From Syngnathus acus (lineage: Eukaryota > Chordata > Actinopteri > Syngnathiformes > Syngnathidae): 64,000 nt of DNA. The notes below the pieces were generated by a model. The model saw only the letters and a list, made by a program, of their open reading frames with translations, was not told where the DNA came from and did no database searches. The stretch covers positions 16,234,193-16,298,192 of the forward strand of contig NC_051088.1 of assembly GCF_901709675.1 (NCBI RefSeq). Direction: 5' to 3'. Shown piece by piece: positions 1 through 25,632 of this stretch; the stretch's first letter is position 1, and each line of letters begins with the position of its first letter. A program made the translations under genes and the position numbers.

Positions 1-1492
1 AGCTTATAAGTCTTTAACACACACACACGGCGGTCATGGCGTACAGATTTCACTGACACTGTTGGACAAAATGGCGTGCTAATACCAACTACTGCAAGCG
101 CCTCCATGCGCTAACATGCTAGCATGACTCCATTGCAGAGCTCAGTACACACTGTAATTAAATTGAAGTACCGGTACAGATACTTGTATAAAAGGACTCT
201 AGAAGTACTAATTCAACAGCTTTACTAAAGTAAAGAGTACAATCTCAAAGTATTAGTACTAAAATAAAAAAATATATATCTAAAAAAAATTAGTCAGTCA
301 TATGCAATATTTGTTTTGAAAACTTGGCGAAACCAAAAAAGTTTTCCTCTTTTAATAATTTAGTACATAGTGAGCGCACTGAGAAGATGAAAATAGGACT
401 AATATTTTGTTTAACTTTTAAAACCAACAATTCCCTTAACTGAGGCCATAAGCTATTTTTGTTTCGTATTGTCACGGTGATTGAAAAAAGTAAGTAAAAA
501 GTAAATGGACAGTACAGATAAAGGCTATCTTTTCAAATAAAGAAAGTGCAAATAACCAGGCCTCTGAAAAGAGAAGTACGGATCTGAAAAGTCGATTAAG
601 TACACCAAAGCAGTGTTTGTACTTTAATTACTCCCCACCACTGTTGAATTGATGAATAATCATGTGAAGGATGAATAATAATGGGTGAATAATAGTCACG
701 GAAAGGAAGCAAACAAATGAGTGGGTAAAGAGTGAAGCGAGCCTGCAGGGGGCGCTGCTGCTTCTGCTGCACTAACTTAACATGATTATTTTGTCCTCGG
801 GCTGCTGAGGAGACGAGGTTAGGACAGTGCAGGTCACATGACTGTTGCTCACGTTGTTTTGTTGTGTGAGTGTGCGTGTGTGTTGTGTATGCATTTGTGT
901 GTGTGCGCGTGTGTAGCTGGTGGAGCTGTACACACTGATACACCCCCCCACCACACACACACGGAAACACACAGAGCCCCTGCATTGCCCCATGAGAATC
1001 CGCCTAATTATGCCCGAATTATCCCGAGACAACCAAGATCATCCTGACAGTAGCGAGCGTGCATGCATGCATGCATGTACAAGTGCGTGTGTGTGTGTAC
1101 TCGTGTGACCTCAATGGCTGTAAGACTTTTGGAGGAAGTCCTTCAGCTGAGTCGAGGCCCACTTCAGCGGGATTGGGTTGTGCTGTCGGAACACCAACTG
1201 TGCATTTGCGTATGTGTGTGTGTGTTTGTGTATGAGAGTGTGTGTATGTGTCTGTGTAGCTGAGCATCACTCGCACACAATCCTCATACGCCTTGTTAAC
1301 TTCCTGCTTTTCTGCTACTTCCTGCTGTTCTGTTCTCTGCGTGTGTGTGCGTGTGTGCGTGTGTGCGTGCGTGCGTGTGTCTGTGTGAGTATGTGTATGC
1401 CCTCCGGCCTGGTCCAGCTGGGAAGGTCATTAGGTCATTTAGTCAACATCATTGCACTTTTCATTTTCTTCACAAAGGCATAATGTGTCTCT

Positions 1493-1610
1493 GCCATCCA
1501 TTGTCTATTGCGCTTGTTCTCACTAGGGTCGTGGGTGAGATGGAGCCTATCCTAGCTGACTTGGAGTGAGAGGTGGGTAACATCCTGGACTGGCCTTGCC
1601 AATCAAAGAA
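1493..1610 (-). repeat. Remnant of teleost short interspersed repeat (3' part)
   Basis: Read on the minus strand this matches the 3' half of the repeat whose fullest copy is at 32,221-32,577: the 'cagtcc..gttacccacctct' block and the 'agctaggataggctccatct' block occur in the same order. It is degenerate and truncated. Confidence 0.55.
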
Positions 1611-2261
1611 GCGGCTGATATTGTAAGAAAGCAAAGCTTTCATCGTCAAAAAATGCAGCTCTGCTTACCTTGCACAAATTACAAACTAATTGAACCATAT
1701 CGTCCCCACACATAAAGCAAGCGCTCCATTCCATTACCACTTGTAGATGCAGCAGTTCACCACCAAGCCACTGGAATACATGTCAATTAATGTAGCGGAC
1801 TGACATGACATGGCCAAACACTACCACTATGCTCACAGGATTTCAGTAAGTTGAGTCAAATACAAGGCACTGGAACAAAAGGATGGAGGGATTAGCTTCA
1901 CCGCCATGGCAACCGACGATTTAGCGCTCATTTCCATGACAACGCTATCAGGACGCTGGCGGACGCCATCTTAATTCCGCTAGCAGGAAGTCTGATCCTT
2001 GCAGGATGGAAGGATTAAAGCATATTCACTGAGGTATGTGGAGGTCAATGTTCATGTGGGGATATCAAGGACATAAATGACATTGGCAAGTAAGACGACG
2101 TAAACGAGCAAGATGCTGACATTAGCATTGACATCATGAGCTTGGTCATCTTCGAAAAAAGTGCAGTGTAAACAAATAAAATGGCTGGATTACTGGACCG
2201 TAATGCTGGTATTAGTAATGATGGTAATGTTGCAGCTAAAATGAATACTGACGTTACATTC

Positions 2262-2510
2262 ATTCATTTATCCTCATTAGGTTTGCGGGCGCGCTGGGGC
2301 CTATCCCAGCAGTCTTTGGGCACTAGGCGGGGACACCCTGAACTGGTTGCCAGCCAATCACAAGGCACACACAAACAATTATTCGCGCTCACACCTACGG
2401 ACAATTTGGAGCGGCCAATCGGTCGGCCATGCAGGTTTTCGGAATGTGGGAGGAAAACAGTGTGCCCAAAGGAAACCCAAGCAGGCATGGGGAGAAAATG
2501 CAAACAGGAA
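2262..2510 (-). repeat. Teleost short interspersed repeat, minus-strand copy
   Basis: The reverse complement carries the landmarks of the family in order: 'ccccatgcctgc', 'cctcccacattccgaaaacc', 'ggccgattggccgctccaaa', 'gattggctggcaaccagttc' and 'ctgctgggataggccccag'. The promoter-like 5' end is missing. The other copies at 15,290, 32,221, 32,578 and 61,170 share these blocks. Confidence 0.75.
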
Positions 2511-2765
2511 GGCAGGAGCACCTCCCCTGTCATCCTTTTTGAAAGGAAGACCACCAACTATGTCTGAAAATCCAGAGTCATTGTCCCTGACTCCCTGATG
2601 CTAGTGTGATGACACACTGTTGCAGGACACAGCTCCAGTCAACTGCCTCACCATTGGAGGCACAAAACATGGTCCACTCTATTTCCTCTGTTGAAGTTCT
2701 GCCGGAGTTGGGAATTGAAATACCTTCTGACAGTGAACTCTGCCAGACGTTACCAGCAGAAAAGT

Positions 2766-2858
2766 ATGGATGGATGGATGGATGGACGGATGGATGGACA
2801 GACAGACGGGCGGTCGGACAGTCGATCGGTCGAATGGACGGACGGATGGACGGATAAA
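2766..2858 (+). repeat. GGAT/GGAC tetranucleotide microsatellite
   Basis: Imperfect tandem GGAT units decay into GGAC and CGGT units. The low-complexity frames reading Asp-Gly-Trp-Met or Pro-Ser-Ile-His on the two strands come only from the repeat. Confidence 0.85.
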
Positions 2859-3339
2859 CTTACTTTTGTGGTTGTGCTGCATGTCTTCTGGTGGTCCACT
2901 TCAGGCTCCACTTCAGGCATTCATGTTGGTCCCTTCATGGCTCCTCACAAAACAAACAAACAAAACTTTGCATACTGGACCGGTCCGCTTGGTCGAGATG
3001 CCCCAGTTGCTCGTCACTCACGATTTCATCTGATGTGTTCGGGTTTTTTATTTTTTTATTTTCTGTTACGAAGCCGAGTGATGTGACGAGAACGAGTAGC
3101 TGGCAGAAGAGAAATTCAGCTTGGCTTCACTAATCTGAATCTCTTCATCTCTCCTCCTCCTCCTCTCTTGCTCATTTCTCTCCATCCCTCCCTCTCTCTC
3201 TTCCTCTTCCCTCCTCCCCCCGCCCCAATTGGGGATTAAATAGGAAAAGGGCTCAGTGTGTTAAAGGGGAGGAGAGCTGCAAATAAATTAAAGGCACAGC
3301 AAGAATAGAAATATGACCCCCAAAAAAGCAAAGATTATA

Positions 3340-3690
3340 CCTGACATGTAAACACAATCACACCTGACATAAACACAAGGACACTTAACATGAACACAAT
3401 CACACTTGTCACGTAAACACAATGACACTCAACATAACGACAATCGTACCTTGCATTAATAATCACACCACACCTCCCCATTACACGTCCACAATTACAC
3501 ACGACTTGAACACTACTTGACGTGAACACTATGACACCTGGCATTGACTCAGTGGTACCTGACATGCCATAACAATCACACCAATGAACACCTAACCTGT
3601 AAAAATAATCATACATGACATATAAACCAATTCCAACTTACATAAACACAATCACGCCTGACTTTTAAACACAATCACAGCTGACATGAA
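3340..3690. repeat. Degenerate minisatellite, unit about 20-25 bp
   Basis: Repeated units of the form 'acctgacatgtaaacacaat' occur roughly 14 times with drift ('cacctgacataaacacaagg', 'cacttgtcacgtaaacacaa', 'cgcctgacttttaaacacaa'). No coding or RNA gene is supported. Confidence 0.75.
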
Positions 3691-4983
3691 TATGACGGCA
3701 ATGTGATTGTAATAAACAGCTGCCAGCAAGCTATTTTCAATGTAGCCTAATAATGTCACAGTAGAGCCGACAGGATTTGAACACACTTGATGTGAAATTG
3801 AGGATGAACCAATGCTCACCCTCACGTCTGCTCCTGTCCTCTCCTCATTACCTTTGTCCTTCATTACACATTCCTTTGTTTTGTGTGTGTGCATGTCTGT
3901 GGTTGCGTCTGTGTTTGTATGATAGTGCTTTGTGTAACCAGATAATCCCAGATTTGCCTCTTTTCCTGTATGTCAAGCAACTTGTGTTCATCATTTCTCA
4001 TGTCGCAAGACCACAATAGCAGAATTGTACGAAATGTATGCAGTATATTTCACAAATGTACACAATATCAAGCAAATAAAGACATTAATAAAGAATGCTT
4101 GAATATGAAATGTAAAATGTTAGAGAGATTACCTAGCACCTTCATAAAATCGTCAATAAATGTCATTTTCTTTCTATTTTTAAGTAAGGCCAGTGATTAT
4201 TAGAGTACTATGTGAGTTCAACCAGATTTGGAAGCCAAATTTTCTATGTTTAAGTAATTCCACAAATAAAATGAAATTATTTACTACAACCCGGGGACAT
4301 TAGTACCTTTTATTTTCTCTACATAATTTAAAATTTGATGCACGAATTGGTCTGACACAATTAATAGTCCTCTGCTTCCTCCTGCCGCACATAAGAGCAA
4401 TTGCAGCCTGCGTGCGTGTACGTGTGCATGTGTGAGGTGAACAGATGGTGAGGAGACCGAGATGTGGACCTAGCAAATGTTTCAACAGTAAACACGCTGT
4501 AACGGAAGCATTACTTATATAATAGATTTAATACATAAAATACAATGTATTGGTCTCGGGTCAATTTCGGGGTACAGTATGCGCGCGTGCGTGTGAATTG
4601 TTTTAACTTATCTAGATCCTGCTGAATCGAGGATTACTGAGTGAGTGGGAAATTGCATTGTGAAAGTGAGTTGACAGTGGGTGTGCAAGTGTGCAGAGTA
4701 TAGGAGAATGGTTTTTGAGTCCACTAATTGGGACGCATATTGGATGTGTTACAATAAATCAAGGTATTGATCCAAATACTGCCAGTATTAGTTTTTGTAA
4801 ATGTGTATTCCCCATTTTGGTAACACAAACCTGCTCAAGGACAACAGTGGTGGTAATCTTAAAATTAAAATATTTTTGCGTTTTAACGTTGAAAATAAAA
4901 CAACTAAATAATTTCTTTGTAAAGCTCTTTCAGATACTCCACCATTTTAATCAAATGAAGTTTCGCATCTGACTATGACTTTT

Positions 4984-5002
4984 GGGGGGGGGGGGGGGGG
5001 GG
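4984..5002 (+). repeat. G homopolymer, 19 bases
   Basis: An uninterrupted run of 19 G. It is a candidate quadruplex-forming tract and also a place where assembly length is unreliable. Confidence 0.9.
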
Positions 5003-5139
5003 CTGACGATGGACGGATCGGTGACCATTACATTAGAGGGCGTGAGCTTTACTAGTGTCGAACACACACGCACACACACTTCCTACTTTCCCTTCATGCT
5101 TTCTTAGTTTCCTGCTGCCACACCCCCTCCCAACCCTCC

Positions 5140-5800
5140 ACGCTCCTGCACGCTTTCTATGTTTGCGCACGCCCACGAGAGTGAGAGAGAGAGAGAGCGA
5201 GAGAGCGAGAGAGAGAGCGAGAGAGATGATGCTGTGGCGAACACACGCACACGCGAGCGTTTCACTCGCTGCTTTGCATCCTCACCTGCAGTGACCGTCG
5301 GGCGCGCGCCTTCCTAAGCCAGCCCCCCCCTCCCCAAAATCACCACGGCACGCACGCGCGTGTGCACCTTGCAGCAGCCTTTTGCAAGACATCAAGCGGC
5401 TTCAAGCCGGGAAATCTTCACCGCCACGCGGCCACACGCTGGACGAGCATGACGGTAAACGCGCACGGTTCTCTGTGTTTGCGTGTGCGTGAGAACGATT
5501 TGACCCATGTAAAACAACCCGTTATGTGTATGGGGTCGTGCACGTGAGCGCGCAAGCGAGTTGCAGGTCAAAATGACGCTGTCAGCACATTGTTAGGCTA
5601 GGCGGGCACGCGCAAAGGGGGCGGGCTCACTATTGCAGGTTGTGAGTGTGCGCGTCTGTCCTCGGCAGCCACCACTATTCGCTGTGTGCGTGCGTGCGCG
5701 CATGCTTCTTTTGTGAGCGCTTGATGACTTGTGACGCAGCGTGTCACTTACATTATTATTGTTGTTGTTGAATATTGGACGGTTGATGCTTAAAAAAACA
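5140..5800. promoter_or_regulatory. CpG-rich block, candidate 5' region of the magix gene
   Basis: This is the first stretch with dense CpG and GC-rich sequence (5,160-5,480 and 5,580-5,710), about 1.9 kb upstream of the first magix coding exon. That coding exon is preceded by a 3' splice site (AG at 7,298-7,299), so an upstream untranslated exon must exist. A donor-like 'gacggtaaac' with GT at 5,454 inside this block would serve. A GA-rich tract lies at 5,178-5,228. Assignment as the magix promoter is inference; transcript start data would settle it. Confidence 0.35.
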
Positions 5801-7309
5801 GACATGACCCAGTCATCTTCCTCCTAACGGTTCAGGCGCTAAGGTGACGTCATTCTGTGGAAAATGACATCATAGAAATGAGTAAACCATTAACGCACAG
5901 TGGAAAAATAGCTTTATGCTGTTGGGCAGCCTTCTTACTAACTAGCCACTGTGGTGGATAACAGGTTAGTTTGACTAGCGTAGACAAGACATTTCACAAA
6001 ACATTTAAGGACATTTAGAACAATCATTGTTCAGTTGTGGGGGGAACACTGTGTGTAGGTAGGTAGGTTAGGGTTAGGTCGGTCGATTCAACAGTATGGT
6101 TTTTAATGGTTCTTGATAGCAACAGCAATTAGAATCATAAACATATAGCACATAAAGTTTGCTGTATACAACACACGCACACACACACGCACACACACAT
6201 TCCTTTCATTACACCTTAAACACTGAAATACGACCTTTGACCACCCCTATCAAAGAGGGAGGAGTGAGTGACAACCACAGTTGTAAAGACACACACACAC
6301 ACATTAACACACATAAACAAACACGAAGTGACGACACGAAGAACTGAGTACAACACAACGTTGAACAGGTAACACACACGGGAAACGATACTTCTCCTCG
6401 GATGCGTTTGTGTTATTTGTCTGTGGATGGGTGCTGAGTTAGCATGTTAGCGGCTTAGCAAATGCGTGACTGAAAGAGTCCAGTCAATGTGTTTGTGTGT
6501 GTGTGTTAGCATGGATGAAAGGCAAGATTGTCCACACCATAGACAAACTAATCGAAACTAATTCAAGCAAATGGACTGAAGCCCAAGCAACAACCTACAA
6601 AGTGCACAAAGTTAATGTATATATTTAAGATATTTGATAAAGACATAACCAAAAACATGTCACCTTTTGTATGATATTACGTATTAATCAGGTAAACACT
6701 TAACCAACGAGAGAGGGCTCTAGTCCAAGAAAAGGATTCTAGTCCCAAGTCAAGGTAGAGACCGGTTCGCAGACTGGTACCCGGCCTCGGGTCACCTTGG
6801 ACCAATCCGGATATTTATTAGACAAGGCTGTAAAATATTTTCTTTTGAAAACTGACTGGATTCTCTCTGATGAGATACTAATCCTCTGAGAAGGCTGTAG
6901 TCCCAAAAAAAGTTTCTAAACCTTGAGAAGTTTCTGATAGAAGGTTTAAAGGCAAACCCTGACTTATTTATAAAGGTAAATATTTTAGCATCACTGCTCG
7001 GATGGAGGGGAAACTTTATAAGACAGTGGTGAGGGCAGACTGATTTTTTTGGGGGTTGGACACATCCAGAGGGGAAAGCGTGAGTATTGGTTGAAGGGTG
7101 ATGAGGATGGAATTGCCGGGAAAGCAAGACGTAAGAAAAGATTGATACAATTTGTGAGGCAAGACATGAGGGCAGCTGGTGTTAAGAGAAATAGAAATGG
7201 AAATGAAAGTTGCAAAATGACAAGCCAAAAAGAAAAGAGTAGCAGGAAAGACTTCATGTCCAGACATGACATATATGTTTACTGACTTCCTGTTTTCAGC
7301 TCGGCCGCC
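5801..7309. other. Intergenic or 5' intron of magix, no gene seen
   Basis: CA microsatellites (6,170-6,200 and 6,290-6,320) and unique AT-rich sequence. A frame on the minus strand at 7,016-7,375 lacks homology I recognise and has no splice support. The last part, 7,285-7,299, is a pyrimidine-rich 3' splice site for the magix start exon. Confidence 0.6.
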
Positions 7310-20907
<13,598 letters not shown>

Positions 20908-21313
20908 GTTGACAATAACTGACAGGATTTTGGGAAAACTTTTAAGGGCTTTTTTTCTTTTTCTTTTTTTTTTTTTTCAAACTCCGACATCTTTCTGCAT
21001 GAGATCGGACAACAAGGTTTATGGTTGGAGGGCGAGGTGCACAAACAAGTATGCAAATAACAGAACTTTGAAACTGACACGTCCTAACGTTGAAGCATGT
21101 CAATCATTTTTATTTTTATAACCAGAAAAGACCTTAGTGAATTATAAATGATTATTTAGTAATATAGACTTGCTTGTATTGAAAAACCTTTAAAACTTTT
21201 TCTTCTGATAAGCCATATACACACACACACAATAATGTGTGAATGTGGATCGTGTGATTGCGATCTGATTATGGATATGTGTGTGATTATATTCTGTGTG
21301 TATGTGTGTGTGT

Positions 21314-21336
21314 GGGGGGGGGGGGGGGGGGGGGGG
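21314..21336 (+). repeat. G homopolymer, 23 bases
   Basis: An uninterrupted run of 23 G directly after a TG microsatellite. Confidence 0.9.
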
Positions 21337-21634
21337 TTGTTAATTGTGTAAGTGCTTGTGCTTAAGGATTGTGTGTATGGACTTATTTGAGAGTGTGTGA
21401 GTGTGTGTGTGTGTAAGGACCTTGGTGTATTCTTATGGCAATTATTATAGAGTAATGGAGACTGATTGCTTGCTTTGTAATGAAAAACTGTTTCTAATGA
21501 TGAGCCACGCACGCATGCACATACACGGACACACACATACACACACACACAAACACACAATTATGCTGGCTGTCAGTCTTATTATCGCTTTGGCAATGGC
21601 AACACAGCGCCCAATGAGCAGTTTGTTTCCATAG

Positions 21635-21885
21635 CAGTGCTTCCCCAACCTTGACTGAGTCAAGGCACACTGAATCAAGATTCAGTTTTTAAACATTTTA
21701 TTAAAAAAATCTCCTCATGTGTGAACCTCATGTCATCTAGTGGAAGAGCATCTAATTTGCTCTGCCTGTCAATATTCATTGCTGGCATGCATAGCTGAGA
21801 AAAGACACATTTCAAATTCATAAATAATAATTTTCAGACAAATTAAACAAAGTTGGATCACTCGCACATTGGTTGGGAATCACTG
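21635..21885. mobile_element. hAT-like nonautonomous MITE, 251 bp, with target duplication
   Basis: Terminal inverted repeats 'cagtgcttccccaacc' (left) and the complement of 'ggttgggaatcactg' (right). The flanks at 21,627-21,634 (ttccatag) and 21,886-21,893 (ttctatag) match at 7 of 8 positions, as expected for the 8-bp duplication of hAT transposons. No transposase is encoded. It supplies overlapping polyadenylation-like hexamers on both strands. Confidence 0.8.
21697..21705. terminator. Overlapping polyadenylation-like hexamers on both strands
   Basis: The minus strand reads AATAAA at 21,702-21,697 (535 bp past the cdk20 stop) and the plus strand reads ATTAAA at 21,700-21,705 (793 bp past the magix stop). 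Both lie inside the MITE. Use as real 3' ends is unproven. Confidence 0.3.
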
Positions 21886-22231
21886 TTCTATAGCAACAAG
21901 CATGCGCCGATGTCTCGCAGCTGTGCGTGCTAACTAAAGTGCCTCGATTACTTCAGCCTTCACCTAGCAAGTGGGCATCGAGGCTGCTGGCAAACCTATC
22001 AGAAATGATCCCCCCAATCTCTCTGGGGGGTCCGTCAGGTCCACTTTTGCCTGACTGACTTTTATGGCCTGATTTATGGACTGTTTCAACAAATTATTAA
22101 ACATTATTATTATGAAACAGTTTGGATATTTTTCTAATTTACAAAGAAGCTAACACTGCTATCTCCAGGTTATAACCACATATTGTATTTTCACATTACC
22201 TGAGATTCTGTCATCCAAGTTGTTGGACCGA

Positions 22232-24456
22232 TCACAGGCAGGTGGCGTGTCCTCGCAGCAGAGCGGGCTGGACCAAGCTATTTTTCAAGGGGAGGTTCAC
22301 GGAGAAGTCAGCAGGTGCCGCCTGCAATCGCGGGTGGAGGTGGTTCCCGCCACCCCTCTGAGGGATGGGCAGCTCCGAGTGGTGGGCGGGAAGAGGTGAG
22401 CAAAAGAAGTATGGATGGAGGAGTGCCTGCAGGGTGACCGATCTGGAGTTAATTCATCGACTGTCTGTCAGATGACAGGCACACACGTTCAATTGCTCGT
22501 CTCGTACCTGCTGGGCGGGGCATCGTCGCTTGGATGGATAAACCAGGAAGTTGTAAAGCAGACTGATTGCATGGGGGGAGGAGTCAGGGACGATCTCCTC
22601 CAATGGGACGGCGGGATTCTCCTTGAAGGTGATTTTATTGTAATCTGGCAACTCTGCCATCTCCTGCAATGAAATGGAGCAATGTTTGTACGCTTGCTGC
22701 CTCGCACTCCTTATGTGTGTGCGTGTGTGAGTCTTACAGGCCAGGTTTCTTGGGTGGGTGTCCCGAGCACCCTGAGGACACAACACAGCTGCTCGATGTC
22801 ATTCTCCCCCGGAAACAGAGGAGACGAGTTCAGCAACTCCCCAAAAATACAACCCACTGCCCTGCAACGCACACAAGCACAATCACTGGTGAGTTGGCGG
22901 CGTCAATAAAACATGCGACCTGAGTTAATTCACCCAATCGGAGCTTGAGAGTAATTTGTATGGTTAGGCATCAGATTTTTATTCCCATTTGAATGAGGCC
23001 TCATCTCATTTTAAGACCTGCGATTTCATACATTTTATCTTCAAAAGTGATATGTGTAGTCGTCCTTATACATCACTAAGCATGTTTCCCTACCATAGGT
23101 CGACGCCCTCATCATACTTTCTGGCCCCATACAGCAACTCAGGAGCACGATACCACCTGGACACACAATGTATGAATGATAATGTATTGAGAGAAAAAAA
23201 AGAAGGACTGAACCTCAGAGAGGGTGCTACCTTGTGGCTACTTGGTGGCTGTAGAGTCGATCCTCTTGCTGACTGAGGAGGCGGGCCAGACCAAAATCAG
23301 CGATCTTCAGGTGTCCTGACGAGCTGATGAGGAGGTTGGCAGGCTTCAGATCCTGGCGACAGACAGGAAGTGCCTTATTGTGCAGGCTGGCGGCTGCAGC
23401 AGGCCATCGATAGTGATGAGAGATTCATCCATTTTTATCGATTCATTTTATTAGATTTTAACAACTAACTAAGCAAGAGAGAAACCATTGATTAAAGTCA
23501 CTGATTGGACTTTGGGGAAACCAATCAGTCCTACTTGACCAGAGATGGTGCTCACCCGGTGCATGATGTTGTTGTTATGCAGAAAGGCCACACCCTTCAA
23601 CAGCATCAACATGTAACCTTTGACCTGCGCCGGGGTAAGAGGTTGCCGTGCGTTGCGGATGACCTCAGAGAGGTCGGACAGCATGAAGTCAAAGACTAGG
23701 ACAAAACCGGTGCCATGCGGGAAGACATCCTTCAGCCTCACCACCTGAGGAGTTGGAGCATAAAAAAATTGACTGTCTCAGCCTCATTTTGGGCCAACTT
23801 TGGCTCTAAAAGAAAACTGTTATCTAACCAGCATTTCACTAGGATGTCCTCAATTATAATATTGGTGAGCCTCATGTGAAGGTAGTTTGCTCCTCTTGAA
23901 TCAATTACCTACTGAATAGTCGCTTACTGTAACAGATTTGTATTGCGCTCATGCTCAATGCATGACGTTTAACATTGTTTATTGTACTTTGCTGCCATCT
24001 TGTGGTATCTACATTAAATTACAATCCCACAATTACAATTTTGCCATACCCCAAATTTGGTATTTCAACATCTTGAAGTAACACGAAAGAGAGTTCTTGT
24101 ATTTTTGGGTTGTGTGACCTGCAAAAGGCTCGGGGGTGATGGGCAGTGGTCCCATCTCTGGCTAAACTTGAGCCAAGAAAACCTCTGAGTGAATTTGACT
24201 CACATGCTGGTTATCCTCAATCTCTTGCAGAGCCTTGATCTCCCGCAGGGCCTGGTTGGGAATGGCATCCTCCAGCCGCCTGAGAGCCACCTTCTTCAAA
24301 GCCACCGTCTCTCCAGTCTGTTTGACAAGTTTCTTTGTTCAATTAACATTCCAACAGTAACACTTAGTCTTTTGTAGTCACCTCCACGTGTTTGGCCTTG
24401 AACACGATGCCATGAGCGCCTTCCCCGATGCGACCCAGAATGCTGTACTGCTCCAT
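22232..24456 (-). CDS. cdk20: Cyclin-dependent kinase 20 (cell cycle-related kinase, CCRK)
   Basis: Serine/threonine kinase; in vertebrates it acts upstream of ICK/MAK kinases and controls ciliary length and Hedgehog output. Eight exons on the minus strand join in phase: 24456-24382, 24317-24204, 23744-23556, 23352-23231, 23156-23094, 22861-22738, 22663-22508, 22426-22232, giving 345 residues (human 346). Visible motifs: glycine loop GRIGEGAHG, catalytic lysine in VALKK, PNQALREI in the PSTAIRE position, HRDLKPAN split across exons 3 and 4, IADFGLAR, and activation segment VATRWYRAPE with the T-loop Thr. The C-terminus has the family-specific SELPIPQR. All key residues are intact. An AG acceptor-like site lies just before the ATG, so a 5' untranslated exon is likely farther upstream. 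Confidence 0.95.
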
Positions 24457-24904
24457 CACGTACCTACTGTTTTGTTGAATGACTGCATGAGAATACATAA
24501 AGGCTCTTAATTTATTGCTGAAGAGCATCTAGCTTCTTGGACCTGTTGACCATATTCCATTTGGACATATCATGTAAGTTTGTGACTTCAACTAATACAT
24601 TAAAAAAATAAAATCTAATGGTGCATTGCTCTAAGACAGAGAAATTATTTCATTTAATAGTGAATTCGAATGACAAGTACATGAGTTGTATAGAAATACG
24701 TTTACACTTAAGTTACAGTGGATAGAACGTTCTGCCATCAAATGGTTAACTAGCAATAACCTAAGTTCGAAGCGTGTGCATTTTGAAGAACTCACATTAT
24801 GGCGCCTCAGAGGGACCACGGTTTCCAAGCCTACGAGCAATTCCTTCAGCAGAGGTGGAAGCAAAACAAACAACCTTCAAGACGTCGCGTCTGGAAGGGC
24901 TCTC

Positions 24905-24918
24905 GTTGCCTCGGTAAC
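24905..24918. promoter_or_regulatory. RFX X-box in the cdk20 upstream region
   Basis: GTTGCC-TC-GGTAAC fits the RFX consensus GTNRCC-N(0-3)-RGYAAC at every position. It lies 449 bp upstream of the cdk20 ATG, within the probable promoter. RFX factors drive many ciliary genes, and CDK20 is a ciliary kinase, so the site is in a sensible place. Function is inferred. Confidence 0.55.
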
Positions 24919-25323
24919 CTGTTAGCTTGCTAAGCGAGCTCTGCTAAACATGGTCGCTCAAAACGTAAGCTGTGAAATGAGACGTGAAACAATTCGACAT
25001 TTCGCTTTTAGACATCCGAGCAGCTCACGTTCATGTAAGGTCACATATCTTAACCAGTCGAAATGGCTTCAAATAATGTGTCGGACCGATTTGTTTATCG
25101 ACTATTTTGTAGCGCGCATTCATTCTTCTTCGTTGTGTTTGGACATGCGTAACGAGTATCTAGTGGTATTTCGCCACCTAGCGGACGGATGTATGCCGCA
25201 CTAAATTACAAGAGCGAGCAAATAATTAATACGTATAGCTCGATTTACAGATTTGAAGGTGTAGTTGAGAAGTTAAGCTGATAACATTCCCCTTCCAAAT
25301 AAATCTTTTGTAATGTCTTGGGT

Positions 25324-25329
25324 TTTAAT
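25324..25329 (-). terminator. Possible cxxc1 polyadenylation signal (ATTAAA)
   Basis: ATTAAA on the minus strand about 300 bp past the cxxc1 stop. It is the nearest plausible signal; no downstream element was verified. Confidence 0.3.
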
Positions 25330-25632
25330 TGTATTCACAATGATATCTGTTTGTGACCAAATAAAATCTTGGCTTGCTTAATTTCCCATTGAAATGTACC
25401 ACATATTTTCCACCCCTTTTACAGCCTTAACAAACCACATGCAGAACAGCATAGAAACAATAAAATAATGAAAATACAAAAATAGAAAAGTAATGCATTA
25501 TCACACCAATATAAAACAACATTATGGTAAAACGTAAGCATTTAAAACCTTCAAAATTGTATTTGATGTACTTTAAAATGAACAATGTTCAGAGTTCTTT
25601 GTAGTGTGCCGGTGATGACAAAAGCTGCGTCT

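Larger units (their letters stand above)
1..5100. other. Gene-poor left flank, repeats only
   Basis: I found no supportable exon here. The stretch holds scattered TG/CA and TGTG-CGTG microsatellites (about 850-1,400), an antisense interspersed-repeat remnant (1,493-1,610), a second antisense copy (2,262-2,510), GGAT/GGAC repeats (2,766-2,858), a degenerate 20-25 bp minisatellite (3,340-3,690) and a 19-base G run (4,984-5,002). Open frames in it translate to low-complexity Cys/Val/Thr/His strings from the repeats and lack splice-phase support. Confidence 0.6.
20908..22231. other. Tail-to-tail interval between magix and cdk20
   Basis: It contains the presumed 3' untranslated regions of both genes, TG/GT-rich microsatellites (21,210-21,420), a 23-base G run, a CA run (21,525-21,560) and one hAT-like MITE. 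I see no further gene. Confidence 0.6.
24457..25632. other. cdk20 5' flank and cxxc1 3' flank
   Basis: The interval between the cdk20 start and the cxxc1 stop. It contains an X-box (24,905-24,918), CpG-containing sequence around 24,880-25,160 that may be the cdk20 promoter, and AT-rich sequence that probably includes the cxxc1 3' untranslated region. No other gene is supported; a short plus-strand frame starting at 24,950 ends in a donor-like GT but has no partner exon. Confidence 0.55.

Noticed and set aside
2181-2598. Plus-strand frames of 83-128 codons
   Set aside because: They lie within an antisense interspersed repeat copy and have no homology to a protein I recognise.
3340-3690. Possible CRISPR-like spaced repeat
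   Set aside because: Units drift and have no constant repeat with unique spacers; the host is a vertebrate, so it is a minisatellite.
24950-25204. Short plus-strand frame starting next to the cdk20 promoter (MVAQN then a gtaagc donor)
   Set aside because: No partner exon or homology; the downstream plus strand is occupied by cxxc1 on the other strand. It could be a noncoding divergent transcript, but nothing supports a protein.
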